Shown: positions 18,206 through 26,928, numbered from the stretch's first letter. The stretch: DNA of 55,634 nucleotides from Bacteroidetes bacterium ADurb.Bin217 (GCA_002069975.1 MWCJ01000012.1:1-55634); one strand, 5' to 3'. A program made the numbers and translations. Notes: generated by a model not told the origin, from the letters alone.

Positions 18206-18224
18206 TGTATATTTGATATTAATA

Positions 18225-19352
18225 TTATAATTCTACCGTAAAACGAAGTATTCCCACCAATGCATTGGGAGTGTTGGAATCTACACCGTAGGGCTTGATA
18301 ATATATTGCACATCGGGTTGAATACTAACATTTGAAAACAATTGTGCTTTATAGCTCAATTCAATAGCGGTTTCACTTACCAAACCAGCATTGAACCGCG
18401 CATGAGCTATGGCAAGTCCCAATACATTTTCTCTGCCACCCAAGCCACTGTATACTGCTCCACCACCAATGTACACAGAATGTTCATTAATTGATTTTGG
18501 GCTTAGTGCACCTTGCACAAATATACCAAAAGATTGCTTGCTTTCTTCTTGTTGCCATAGTTTTTGATCTATAATGCCATAAACTCCATAGTTTCGAGTA
18601 AATACGTCGTTATATTTCTGCAAAGAATCATTGAATTCTTGCAAGCCGGAATGATTGTAATATCCCAATTTATAGGTATGTGTTTCTTTTGCTCTATATT
18701 GAAATTCTACAAAACTTAATATGCCATCTTCTTTTTGTAATTTCCAGTCGGTATTGTACCTGTTTATATCAAAATGTGTGGGTTTTCCGTCGTATACTGC
18801 TGCTACAAATCGTAGTTTTTCGTGTAATTCTGTTGTAAATGTAATACCTAAATTGGTAAGTGGAAATATTGCAATAGGAACATTGTCGGCTATGAGCGAA
18901 GGAATTCCAAATGAACTGTTTATAAAATGAGAACCATATGCGCTGGTAACCAATTCCACATTCGCATCTTGTAGACCTACAGTAATATTTGAAATACCAA
19001 TTGTTTGTGAATACCAAAATTCATGGAGGTATGTATGTTCCCCACCATCTATATTGGATAATACTTGAAAATCTCCTACTAACTGTTCGCTTGGCGATTT
19101 CCCGTGAAGCGATTTTCCATGAATATGCAACGAACCATGTTTCCACAAACCTAATTTTTCTGTTTCTATGAGCATACCTAACGATGCCATTCCTAAAAAA
19201 ACACCTCCTTGTTGCAGTCCGCCATGCATATTGTACACAAAGTCGCCAACATAGGAAGCATCTAATGTAATTGCTGTTGAGGAACTATCTGTTTCTTGAG
19301 CCACCCCACATAGTCCATAACTGATTGCACAGGCAAGTAATAATTTCTTCAT
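18225..19352 (-). CDS. OprB-like outer-membrane porin of the Feo operon
   Basis: This 375-residue protein has a clear signal peptide (MKKLLLACAISYGLCGVAQ) and then a long run of alternating hydrophobic residues that ends in an aromatic-poor strand with terminal leucine (GILRFTVEL). Internal strands such as FVEFQYRAKETHTYKLGYYN and AIELSYKAQLF, together with DVQYIIKPYG near the C-terminus, match carbohydrate-selective porins of the OprB family. These form sugar- or ion-permeable barrels in the outer membrane. Its stop is 20 bases before feoAB on the same strand, so a role in letting ferrous iron or a metal complex reach FeoB is a plausible inference. The family assignment is moderate and the substrate is unknown. 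A hairpin lies 52-72 bases upstream of its start. Confidence 0.72.
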   Translation of the reverse strand: MKKLLLACAISYGLCGVAQETDSSSTAITLDASYVGDFVYNMHGGLQQGGVFLGMASLGMLIETEKLGLWKHGSLHIHGKSLHGKSPSEQLVGDFQVLSNIDGGEHTYLHEFWYSQTIGISNITVGLQDANVELVTSAYGSHFINSSFGIPSLIADNVPIAIFPLTNLGITFTTELHEKLRFVAAVYDGKPTHFDINRYNTDWKLQKEDGILSFVEFQYRAKETHTYKLGYYNHSGLQEFNDSLQKYNDVFTRNYGVYGIIDQKLWQQEESKQSFGIFVQGALSPKSINEHSVYIGGGAVYSGLGGRENVLGLAIAHARFNAGLVSETAIELSYKAQLFSNVSIQPDVQYIIKPYGVDSNTPNALVGILRFTVEL

Positions 19353-19404
19353 ATTCTACATTAATTTGTACGATGCAAATTAGTATATAAAAAGCAGGCG
19401 GTAC

Positions 19405-19424
19405 AATCCCTAAAAATGGGGATT
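19405..19424. promoter_or_regulatory. Inverted repeat upstream of the porin-feoAB operon
   Basis: AATCCC (19405-19410) and GGGATT (19419-19424) form a 6-base stem around an 8-base loop. A T-run follows on the plus strand. It lies in the 259-base spacer between the porin and padR genes. It could be an operator for the iron operon or a small terminator. A second, looser inverted repeat (ACACTATT at 19436-19443 with AATAGTGT at 19468-19475) lies next to it. Confidence 0.35.
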
Positions 19425-19576
19425 TTTGCAGTTACACACTATTAGATTCATATATTTTTTTTGACGAAATAGTGTATGAATACTTGCTATTTTGATTTTA
19501 AAATAACATAACACTATTATTATCAATAATTTATATATCTTATTTGTAAATATTTATTAATTTTTTATACAAAGTA

Positions 19577-19607
19577 TTGCATTGCATAGATTATCTATGT
19601 ATATTTG
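19577..19607 (+). promoter_or_regulatory. padR promoter with full -33 and -7 elements
   Basis: A TTG (19577-19579) lies exactly 20 bases before a perfect TATATTTG (19600-19607). The ATG at 19612 follows only four bases later, so the transcript is predicted to begin at or within a few bases of the start codon (leaderless). Confidence 0.7.
19585..19599. promoter_or_regulatory. 15-base palindrome in the padR promoter spacer (probable operator)
   Basis: CATAGATTATCTATG is a perfect palindrome about its central base. It fills the space between the -33 and -7 elements and touches the -7 box. PadR proteins are dimeric winged-helix repressors that commonly bind such sites in their own promoters, so autorepression is inferred. 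Confidence 0.6.
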
Positions 19608-19611
19608 TTCT

Positions 19612-19929
19612 ATGCAATCAGAATTAATTAAAGGAACATTGTCTGTCTTAATTCTTAAACTACTCAAAGAACATAAGAAGATGTATGGGTATCAGATTAC
19701 CCAAATGCTCAAAGAACAAAGTAATGGAGAACTCATGGTGAGAGAGGGATCGCTGTACCCTGCATTGTTTAAATTAAAAGACGACGAGCTTGTAGAAACA
19801 GAGGAAGAAATGATAGGTAAGCGAGTTCGACGATATTATAGGTTAACACCCAAAGGTGAAATAGAAACACAACGAAGAATTACGGAAATTCATTCATTCA
19901 TATCATTATTACAAACCCTTTTTAAATAA
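19612..19929 (+). CDS. PadR-family transcriptional regulator
   Basis: This 105-residue protein is the short (PadR-s1) form of the PadR family. The winged-helix core is seen in LIKGTLSVLILKLLKEHKKM, then MYGYQITQMLKEQ, VREGSLYPALFKLKDDELVE and the wing GKRVRRYYRLTPKGE, with a short C-terminal dimer helix. I set the start at the ATG at 19612. It gives the usual family N-terminus and follows a complete promoter, while a longer frame from 19582 would begin inside the promoter. PadR repressors often control the membrane-protein gene just downstream, and here one starts seven bases after the stop. The ligand is unknown. Confidence 0.9.
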   Translation: MQSELIKGTLSVLILKLLKEHKKMYGYQITQMLKEQSNGELMVREGSLYPALFKLKDDELVETEEEMIGKRVRRYYRLTPKGEIETQRRITEIHSFISLLQTLFK

Positions 19930-19935
19930 ATTATT

Positions 19936-20535
19936 ATGGAAAAACTATCAGATTTACAAATCGAAACTATTCGTAGTTTGGTTGCCAAACACTCAATGCA
20001 TTCACAAGAAATGCAACAAGAAATTATAGATTATATGTGCTGCGAAGTAGAAGAATTGATGTCAAAACACATGTCGTTTGAAGATGCTAAAAACAACACG
20101 TTACAAAAAGTTTTGTTGGACGGTGCTGTTGAATTAGAAAAAAATTCAATAGATATACTCAAACGAAAAGGACATCAAAAAAAACTTATTATTGCAAGCT
20201 TTGTTACCATAGGGTTTACTTCGTTCAGTGTAATTTTAAAATTATTTCATGTGCCGGCTTCCAATATTTTAATACTTGCAAGTGCGTTGTTGTTGCTATT
20301 TTATTTATTGCCAATGGTATTTAAGCATCAATATTTAATAGAAAAATATGAACATAGTAAAGCAAAACAAAAAAATATTTGGGGATATATTGGGGTGTCA
20401 ATTATGATAATCGGAATAACCTGCAAGCTCTTTCACATACCGGCAACAAATATTGTATTGGTAATAGGATTTGTTTTGTTAAATATAGTTTATCTACCTG
20501 CGATTTTTCATAAAAAGAATATGGTAAGGGAATAA
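19936..20535 (+). CDS. Membrane protein with two KLFH-type helical hairpins (PadR partner)
   Basis: This 199-residue protein has a soluble helical first half (about 1-80) that resembles the N-terminal prefix seen in PadR-linked permeases, with an odd CC pair at 35-36. Two internally repeated membrane hairpins follow. Each has helix, KLFHxPAxN, helix: KLFHVPASN at 102-110 and KLFHIPATN at 164-172. The motif is reminiscent of the KIMHWPGA turn of the gliding-motility motor protein GldL and other Bacteroidota membrane proteins. I cannot name a function. Co-transcription with padR (7-base gap) suggests it is the regulator's target, perhaps a stress-sensing or channel-like membrane protein. It faces the Kdo transferase gene convergently. 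Confidence 0.7.
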   Translation: MEKLSDLQIETIRSLVAKHSMHSQEMQQEIIDYMCCEVEELMSKHMSFEDAKNNTLQKVLLDGAVELEKNSIDILKRKGHQKKLIIASFVTIGFTSFSVILKLFHVPASNILILASALLLLFYLLPMVFKHQYLIEKYEHSKAKQKNIWGYIGVSIMIIGITCKLFHIPATNIVLVIGFVLLNIVYLPAIFHKKNMVRE

Positions 20536-20551
20536 GGGAATTTTTTTCTTT

Positions 20552-21838
20552 CTACAAAAACCGCTCAACATACTCTACTATGGTTTTCGCTGCTCCTTTG
20601 TTTGCTAACACAAACTGCTGAGCTCGGGATCCGCAAGCTATACGATATTCAACATCTGATATCAGTTTTGAAAGTATTGCATAACAGTCTTCTTCGTTCG
20701 AAATAGAGAAGGCAGCTTCAATTTTTTGTAACTGAATAGCCTCGTACGAGTTTATATGTTTGGGACCAAACACTACCGGGTTTTTGAGTATTGCCGGTTC
20801 TGCTACATTATGTACCCCGGTAGAAAATGCACCGCCAACATAGGCAACATCACTTATGTGATATAGTTTTGCAAGCATTCCTATCGTATCAATTATTGCA
20901 ACATTACAGGTGGTTTTTGCCTGTTCATTGTTCGAAAATTCGCTATACCGCTCACTTGTAATTTCAGCCTGCAGTAATTCTTTTTGAATAGCAGCAATAT
21001 GCGATTCATGTAATTCATGAGGAACTAATATCAGCTGCAAATCGGTTCGTTGGTTGAAAATTCGTATCAATGCAGGTAACAGATGTTTTTCATCGGCAGG
21101 CCATATACTGCCGGCTATAAAGGTTATTTGTTTTGGGCTTGCAAACAATTGTATGGCAGATTCCGATTGTATTCGTTCAGCCTTTTGTATAATTTGATCG
21201 TAACGAGCATCTCCGGCTACTATGAGGCGTTCCGGAAACGGAAATATTCGTAAAAAATGTTGTTTGTATTCTTCCGAAACAGGAAAAATAGTGTGTATGT
21301 GGGAATAAAACATTCTATTGATATATACATTCAAGCCTTTGTGCCGTCTAGAATCTTGTGCCAATTCTGCCGAACACAGAAGTATAGGTATTCGGAGAAA
21401 ATGTGCCGCACATACAAAGCCGGGCCACACATCGTATTTAGAAATTATCCATACGGCAGGACGAATTTTTTTGAGAAAAAAATATGCGGTAACAACAACA
21501 TCAAAAGGTAAATACAGAGCTGCATCAACATCAGTTTTTTTTGCATGCCGCATGCCCGAGGGTGAAAAAAAAGTAGCAATTATGTAAAGGTTGGAATGAG
21601 ATTGTTTTAATTGTTGAATTATTGGAATTGATTGTTCCCATTCACCAACCGATGCACTATGTATTAAAATTACTTTTTTGTTTTGTGCGGCTTGTATAAT
21701 TATTCGTATGCTCCAAATTTGAGAAATTCTACCACGTAATCCTTCTCGAATTTTTTTGTTCCACAATGCTGCAATACAAAACAATGGAATATATACCACG
21801 CAATACAGTATTGTATAGAAAACTATAAAAATATACAT
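20552..21838 (-). CDS. waaA: 3-deoxy-D-manno-octulosonic acid (Kdo) transferase
   Basis: This 428-residue GT30 enzyme adds Kdo from CMP-Kdo to lipid A precursor at the cytoplasmic face of the inner membrane. An N-terminal membrane anchor (about 3-25) precedes the GT-B fold. HSASVGEWEQ (about 60-69, Glu66 being the proposed base) is followed by PFDVVVTAYFFLKKIRPAVW, the AGSIWPADE nucleotide-site region, and the donor-site stretch AYVGGAFSTGVHNVAEPAI split around 335-355. Length is normal. It is the last gene of a tightly packed minus-strand run (GlmS, GT9, WaaA; gaps of a few bases), which links precursor supply and LPS core assembly. Whether it adds one or two Kdo cannot be read here. Confidence 0.93.
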   Translation of the reverse strand: MYIFIVFYTILYCVVYIPLFCIAALWNKKIREGLRGRISQIWSIRIIIQAAQNKKVILIHSASVGEWEQSIPIIQQLKQSHSNLYIIATFFSPSGMRHAKKTDVDAALYLPFDVVVTAYFFLKKIRPAVWIISKYDVWPGFVCAAHFLRIPILLCSAELAQDSRRHKGLNVYINRMFYSHIHTIFPVSEEYKQHFLRIFPFPERLIVAGDARYDQIIQKAERIQSESAIQLFASPKQITFIAGSIWPADEKHLLPALIRIFNQRTDLQLILVPHELHESHIAAIQKELLQAEITSERYSEFSNNEQAKTTCNVAIIDTIGMLAKLYHISDVAYVGGAFSTGVHNVAEPAILKNPVVFGPKHINSYEAIQLQKIEAAFSISNEEDCYAILSKLISDVEYRIACGSRAQQFVLANKGAAKTIVEYVERFL

Positions 21839-21844
21839 CGCAAA

Positions 21845-22879
21845 TTATTTTGAATTAAAGATTTTTATTGCAAGTTGCAATACGGTTTCTACCGTTATCA
21901 AATTCATGCATGCAAATGTTTTTTGTGGGCAATAATTCATTCCCATTTTTGTACACGGACGACATTCTAATTCAACTTGTGCTACTCTACTTTGTTCGAG
22001 TATAGGAAAATAACCAAATTGTCGTACAGTTGGCCCGTATATACCAACAACAGGAACATTCAACGATTCAGACATATGCAACATACCTGTATCATTAGCT
22101 ATTGTTAATTGAGCTCTGTTTAGTAATGCTGCGGATTGACTTAAATCGAATACGCCCGCAACACTTAATACTGTACCTTTGCACTTTGCTGCAATAGTTT
22201 CGCAGATTTGCTTTTCTTTGTATCCTCCTAAAAGTACAACTTGAGTGGGCAATTGCTTAAGAATTTTTTGAGTAAGTTCCAGAAAATTTTCATCGCTCCA
22301 TTGCTTATTTGTGAAACTAGCTCCGGGACAAATCACTACAATATTTTTATGTGGCTTAATTCCATTATCTTCCAAATAGTTATCAACGATTTGCTGTGCA
22401 TATTCGGGAACTACAAGTTCGGTTTTTTTACCATCATCTACTACGCCTATTTTTTTTGCAGTATCAATAAATCGCAAATATACAGGACGAGGAACATTGT
22501 ATGCATCTAGTTTCCATCGAATAAGAAAATATCGTTTGCAAACATGTTTTACAAATCGAAATACTTTACGAGCACCAATAGTATAAGATATAAAAGTACT
22601 TCGCCAATTTTTGTGTATATCAAGAACTACATCGTAGTGTTGTTTACTTAATTTTCTACGCAATCGGAATAATCCTTTGACGCCCGCAGTAGAATCTAAC
22701 TGATACACATGCGAAACATAGGGTACACATTGGAGTATAGCAGCAAACTGTCGTTTTACCACAAAATCTATTTGTGCATCTGGATAAGTACTACGTAAAT
22801 TTCGCAATAATGCAGTAGTAAGCACTATATCGCCAATAGAACTTAGTCTAAATACAAGAATTTTTTGTATAGGTTTCAC
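21845..22879 (-). CDS. GT9-family glycosyltransferase (heptosyltransferase-like)
   Basis: This 344-residue GT-B enzyme of family 9 belongs to the family of LPS heptosyltransferases I and II. Seen: the N-terminal ILVFRLSSIGDIVLTTALLR with its conserved serine/aspartate turn, VVLDIHKNWRS, the sugar-nucleotide PGASFTNKQWSDE around 185-198, VLLGGYKEK, and the C-terminal ANDTGMLHMSESLNVPVVGIYGPT split over 265-290. It probably transfers ADP-heptose onto the Kdo-lipid A core. The presence of RfaE2 at 29165 supports heptose in this organism. It sits six bases before waaA, and its start shares one base with the end of glmS. The acceptor and whether it is heptosyltransferase I or II cannot be decided. 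Confidence 0.87.
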   Translation of the reverse strand: MKPIQKILVFRLSSIGDIVLTTALLRNLRSTYPDAQIDFVVKRQFAAILQCVPYVSHVYQLDSTAGVKGLFRLRRKLSKQHYDVVLDIHKNWRSTFISYTIGARKVFRFVKHVCKRYFLIRWKLDAYNVPRPVYLRFIDTAKKIGVVDDGKKTELVVPEYAQQIVDNYLEDNGIKPHKNIVVICPGASFTNKQWSDENFLELTQKILKQLPTQVVLLGGYKEKQICETIAAKCKGTVLSVAGVFDLSQSAALLNRAQLTIANDTGMLHMSESLNVPVVGIYGPTVRQFGYFPILEQSRVAQVELECRPCTKMGMNYCPQKTFACMNLITVETVLQLAIKIFNSK

Positions 22880-24717
22880 TATTCTACGGTAACAGATTTT
22901 GCTAAATTTCTTGGTTGATCTACATCACAGCCTCGCATTACCGCTATATAATAAGAAAGTAATTGTAGAGGAATAACAGTAGTAAGCGGAGCCAATTGCA
23001 TATGAGTTTCGGGAACTTCAAGCACATGATTTGCTAATCCGGCAATAGTTTTATCTCCTTTACTAACAATAGCTATAACAATACCCTTACGTGCACGAAC
23101 TTCTTGAATATTACTTACTACTTTTTCATACGATTTATCTTTGGTAGCAATAATAACCACAGGCATATTTTCATCAATCAAAGCAATAGGTCCGTGCTTC
23201 ATTTCGGCGGCAGGATATCCTTCGGCATGAATATATGAAATTTCTTTGAGTTTAAGAGCTCCTTCTAAAGCAACCGGGAACAGACAACCTCTACCCAAAT
23301 AAATAAAATTTGCAGCATTTTTATATAATTCAGCTACAGCCTTATAATCTTCGGAATACGTTAATATTTCTTCTATTTTTTTAGGAATTGTATACAATTC
23401 TGCTATTATTTCTTTGTATTCCTTTTCACAAATAGTATTACGACGTTTACCAAGCAACAATGCTATCATAGTTAACACAGTAACTTGTGCAGTAAAAGCT
23501 TTGGTTGAAGCTACTCCTATTTCAGGTCCTGCATGCGTATATACCCCAGCATCGGTTTCTCGTGTAATACTAGACCCCACAACATTACATATACCTAAAA
23601 CAGTAGCACCGGCTTCTTTTGCTAATCGAACAGCAGCTAACGTGTCGGCAGTTTCGCCACTTTGACTAATTGCAATAACAATATCGGTATTATAAATTAT
23701 AGGATTTCTATATCTAAATTCCGATGCGTATTCAACCTCAACCGGAATACGCGAAAATTCTTCAATTAAATATTCACCTACTAATCCGGCATGCCATGAT
23801 GTGCCGCATGCAACAATAAGAATACGTTGAGCTGCATCTAATTTATCAAACACATTGTATAACCCGCCTAAATATATTTCAGGAGGATTTTGCGATGCAC
23901 GTCCGCGAAAAGTATCGGTTATAGACTTAGGTTGTTCATATATTTCTTTTAACATAAAGTGGTCAAAACCACCTTTTTCAATCTCTTCAATATCAAGATT
24001 TAATTCTTGAATTATTGGAGTAAGCGAATCGTTAAGAATTGTTTTTAAAGTTAACTCTTCCGGCGAAATTACAGCAACCTCTTTATCATTTAAATAAATA
24101 ATTCTATTGGTATGTTCAACTATTGGTGTTGCATCGGATGCAATAAAATATTCATTTGTACCAACACCAATAACTAAAGGACTACCATTACGAGCAGCTA
24201 TAAGTTTATTTGGCTCATCGGAACACATTATAACCAAACCGTATGCACCTATTACTTTTGTCAACGCTAACCGAACCGATAGTTCGGCAGAAATATTACC
24301 TTTAATGTAAATATATTCAATAAGATTTGCAAGAACTTCAGTATCTGTTTCACTGGTAAATGTATACCCTCTATCTACCAACTTTTTTTGCAAACGACTG
24401 TAATTCTCAATAATTCCATTGTGAATCACAGTAATTTTACCATTCATTGAAGTATGTGGATGAGCATTTACATCATTAGGTTCGCCATGTGTTGCCCATC
24501 GGGTATGACCAATCCCAATATTACCAGAGACTTCCCGTTTATTTATAAACAACTCTAAATCGGATACTTTACCCTGCTTTTTATACGTCGTAATTCCATT
24601 TGATTGTTGCAATGCAATACCTGCCGAATCGTAACCTCTATATTCTAACCGTTTAAGCCCACTTATTAAAATTGGGAAAGCCTGTTTGCTCCCAATATAT
24701 CCAACTATACCACACAT
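22879..24717 (-). CDS. glmS: Glutamine-fructose-6-phosphate aminotransferase
   Basis: GlmS makes glucosamine-6-phosphate from fructose-6-phosphate and glutamine, the first step to UDP-GlcNAc for LPS and peptidoglycan. The 612-residue protein has the exact family layout. MCGIVGYIG puts the catalytic Cys at position 2. The glutaminase domain includes HTRWATHGEPND and NGIIENY. Two SIS isomerase domains follow, with CGTSWHAGLV, ISQSGETADT, STKAFTAQV and the C-terminal QPRNLAKSVTVE. The gene lies between the GT9 gene and a DUF4270 lipoprotein gene, with spacings of one to three bases, so it is translated as part of one long minus-strand operon. I saw no glmS ribozyme-like leader, and its upstream region is the coding end of the DUF4270 gene. 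Confidence 0.96.
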   Translation of the reverse strand: MCGIVGYIGSKQAFPILISGLKRLEYRGYDSAGIALQQSNGITTYKKQGKVSDLELFINKREVSGNIGIGHTRWATHGEPNDVNAHPHTSMNGKITVIHNGIIENYSRLQKKLVDRGYTFTSETDTEVLANLIEYIYIKGNISAELSVRLALTKVIGAYGLVIMCSDEPNKLIAARNGSPLVIGVGTNEYFIASDATPIVEHTNRIIYLNDKEVAVISPEELTLKTILNDSLTPIIQELNLDIEEIEKGGFDHFMLKEIYEQPKSITDTFRGRASQNPPEIYLGGLYNVFDKLDAAQRILIVACGTSWHAGLVGEYLIEEFSRIPVEVEYASEFRYRNPIIYNTDIVIAISQSGETADTLAAVRLAKEAGATVLGICNVVGSSITRETDAGVYTHAGPEIGVASTKAFTAQVTVLTMIALLLGKRRNTICEKEYKEIIAELYTIPKKIEEILTYSEDYKAVAELYKNAANFIYLGRGCLFPVALEGALKLKEISYIHAEGYPAAEMKHGPIALIDENMPVVIIATKDKSYEKVVSNIQEVRARKGIVIAIVSKGDKTIAGLANHVLEVPETHMQLAPLTTVIPLQLLSYYIAVMRGCDVDQPRNLAKSVTVE

Positions 24718-24719
24718 AG

Positions 24720-26006
24720 CTATTTAGTATAAATAATTTTTAATTTCGATTGTTTTGCAATTGCATCAATAGTAATCATATTGCCATACACATTATTATT
24801 GGGCATTACCAATTCAAACGAATAGTCATCTAAATTAAATGAGTTATTTTTAACATATGTCATTACCCAATTTAAATTATAGATATAATAGGTACTATCG
24901 TATGTATAACTATCGAGTGTTAAAAATTTAGTACCTTCAGGATTGAATATATGAAGTTGGGGCAATGTATGAGGAGCAAAATTTTGTTGACTATCATACA
25001 CATACGGCACATACAATTTTATGGAGTTAAATACTACACTCGAATCTTGCCAAGATTGTAATCCATGTAAATTAACTCTTGTTTTTAGTCCTGCAAAACC
25101 TTGTACATAAGCATCTACGCCACTTGTATTCAACGCAGACTGCACTTGTGCTGAATGTATATGATGAAACATGCTTAAAGCTTGCAAATACACCAAAGAA
25201 GGATCGCTTGTAGAACTCGCAGTATAGGGCGTAGCCGTAGGAGCTAAATCTACCTGATATTTAGTAGACCCCTTACTTACATATATTGAAATTTGCGGAT
25301 ACACATTAAGAATTGCCGAATTTTGATACGCCGAAGTAATATATAAGCCTTTAAATGTTTGTATAAGCAACGAATCTACTCGTTTCATTATAGAATCTAA
25401 TTTATCATCATCATCGGGTTGCTCATATATAGACTGAATTCGAGCAAACAAATCAGCTGCATAAGGCTGTGGAAATTTAAAATTGAAGTGTGCCGAAGTA
25501 TCAAAAACCGGCTTATAGGTTTTTTGACCTAATAATAATGCGGTATTAATAAGATTTTGAGGCAACACCGCATCTTCATAATATGCTTTACAAATATCTT
25601 TTGATAAACTTTCTTGTAATTCAAATATTTGAATAGTTTGCAAAGCATTGGTATCGCCATAAAATTGCGAACGTTCGTACATTACAAAACAAATAGAATC
25701 AAGGGTACATTCAGCAAGAGGTGCTGCAAAGCTTGTAAAATAAAAGCGAGACATAAAATCGGCACGAGCTTGCGAACCATCATTATGCGACGCACTTCCT
25801 ATCATATAGGTTAAGTAAGAAGAACGAATGCTATCGTCGTTAAGAGTTGTATAATCTACGATAACCGATGTAGAATCAACAAAAGCCCCAACAAAATCTT
25901 CGTCTTGTAACACATCGGAACCAAAGGGAATGGCATCTTTATTACAAGAAATTAAAACAAATAAACCAAAAAAACATGCAAGTATGCACAAGTATGAACT
26001 CTTCAT
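24720..26006 (-). CDS. DUF4270 lipoprotein
   Basis: This 428-residue protein begins MKSSYLCILACFFGLFVLISCNKD, a signal ending in a lipobox at about Cys22 (LISC), and is thus probably an outer-membrane or periplasmic lipoprotein. The mature protein is rich in beta strands with short aromatic motifs and corresponds to DUF4270, a Bacteroidota-only family of unknown function. DUF4270 genes are commonly placed between starch-synthase-like and glmS genes, exactly as seen here. I set the start at the ATG at 26006, because the alternative two codons upstream is TTG. It follows the glgA-like gene by ten bases and leads into glmS after two. Location suggests a link to envelope or polysaccharide metabolism, but nothing in the sequence defines an activity. 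Confidence 0.83.
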   Translation of the reverse strand: MKSSYLCILACFFGLFVLISCNKDAIPFGSDVLQDEDFVGAFVDSTSVIVDYTTLNDDSIRSSYLTYMIGSASHNDGSQARADFMSRFYFTSFAAPLAECTLDSICFVMYERSQFYGDTNALQTIQIFELQESLSKDICKAYYEDAVLPQNLINTALLLGQKTYKPVFDTSAHFNFKFPQPYAADLFARIQSIYEQPDDDDKLDSIMKRVDSLLIQTFKGLYITSAYQNSAILNVYPQISIYVSKGSTKYQVDLAPTATPYTASSTSDPSLVYLQALSMFHHIHSAQVQSALNTSGVDAYVQGFAGLKTRVNLHGLQSWQDSSVVFNSIKLYVPYVYDSQQNFAPHTLPQLHIFNPEGTKFLTLDSYTYDSTYYIYNLNWVMTYVKNNSFNLDDYSFELVMPNNNVYGNMITIDAIAKQSKLKIIYTK

Positions 26007-26016
26007 ATACAAAATA

Positions 26017-26826
26017 TTAGTCTAACAAACTATCATAAAAATCGGCATACGCTTGCAAATAATCATCGGGAGATTGATAGCTAAGAATAGGAATTTTTGC
26101 CTGTTCACTATATGCTATTAATTCAGGATGAATATGTTCACTTCCGTATATTATACCATCTGCTTGATCTATTGCTAATTTGTTTACACTTACCCAATCA
26201 GCACCTTTCGAAATAGATTGCAAATCTGATTGAGAGATACCATCAAAATGCACTTTATTTATAAAATCTTTAGAAAAAGGATTAGATATACTATTATCGA
26301 ATAATGAATACACTACTTTAGACTTAGCAAACAGAGGATCTTCGTAAAATGTTTTTTTAAGATACAAAGGCAACAACGACGTAAACCAACCTTGACAATG
26401 AACAATATCGGGTGACCAACGAAGTTTTTTAACTGTTTCTAATACCCCGCGAGCAAAAAATATCATACGATCTTCGTTGTCATCAAATTCTTTTCCTGCA
26501 TCGTCGGCAAACAAAGATTTACGCTGAAAAAACTCTTCATTATCGATAAAATACACTTGTAACCGAGCAGCTTGAATTGAAGCAACTTTTATTATCAACG
26601 GATGGTCGGTATCGTCGATTATTAAATTCATCCCCGAAAGACGAATTACTTCATGTAATTGATTTCTCCGTTCGTTAATTAAGCCATATTTGGGCATAAA
26701 ACAACGAATTTCCTTACCGTTTTCTTGAATATATTGGGGCAGATTTCTACATATAAGTGACATCTCAGTATCGGGCATATATTTAGCCATTTCTTGAGAT
26801 ACAAATAATACTTTTGCTTTCTTCAT
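26017..26826 (-). CDS. Short starch-synthase-like (GT5 N-terminal domain) protein
   Basis: This 269-residue protein matches only the N-terminal half of glycogen/starch synthases (GT5), whose complete forms are about 480-530 residues. Seen: KVLFVSQEMAKYMP at the start, LPQYIQENGKEIRCFMPKYG, then SPDIVHCQGWFTSLLPLYLK, the acceptor-side segment of GT5. The KxGGL-type ADP-glucose-binding motif near the N-terminus is absent (SQEMAKYMPDTEMS instead), and there is no second Rossmann domain with its donor-binding loop, so catalysis is unlikely. Such short glgA-like genes sit upstream of DUF4270 and glmS and divergent from panC in many Bacteroidota, so it is a conserved protein rather than a fresh truncation. 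Its role is unknown. It has its own -7 box. Confidence 0.82.
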   Translation of the reverse strand: MKKAKVLFVSQEMAKYMPDTEMSLICRNLPQYIQENGKEIRCFMPKYGLINERRNQLHEVIRLSGMNLIIDDTDHPLIIKVASIQAARLQVYFIDNEEFFQRKSLFADDAGKEFDDNEDRMIFFARGVLETVKKLRWSPDIVHCQGWFTSLLPLYLKKTFYEDPLFAKSKVVYSLFDNSISNPFSKDFINKVHFDGISQSDLQSISKGADWVSVNKLAIDQADGIIYGSEHIHPELIAYSEQAKIPILSYQSPDDYLQAYADFYDSLLD

Positions 26827-26860
26827 GTAATTTTACTTGAATATCCTATTAAATACGTTA

Positions 26861-26868
26861 CAAAAGTA
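26861..26868 (-). promoter_or_regulatory. -7 box of the glgA-like/DUF4270/glmS operon
   Basis: On the minus strand a perfect TACTTTTG lies at 26868-26861, 34 bases upstream of the start at 26826, in the spacer shared with the divergent panC promoter. Confidence 0.6.
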
Positions 26869-26928
26869 CAAAAATTATTGCACATATAAAAAATGACAGG
26901 TAAAACTTATTTAATTTATAAAAAAAGT

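Noticed and set aside
24560..24720. A glmS-type ribozyme or amino-sugar riboswitch before glmS
   Set aside because: The region upstream of the glmS start is the coding end of the DUF4270 gene, with only a two-base gap, leaving no leader for it.
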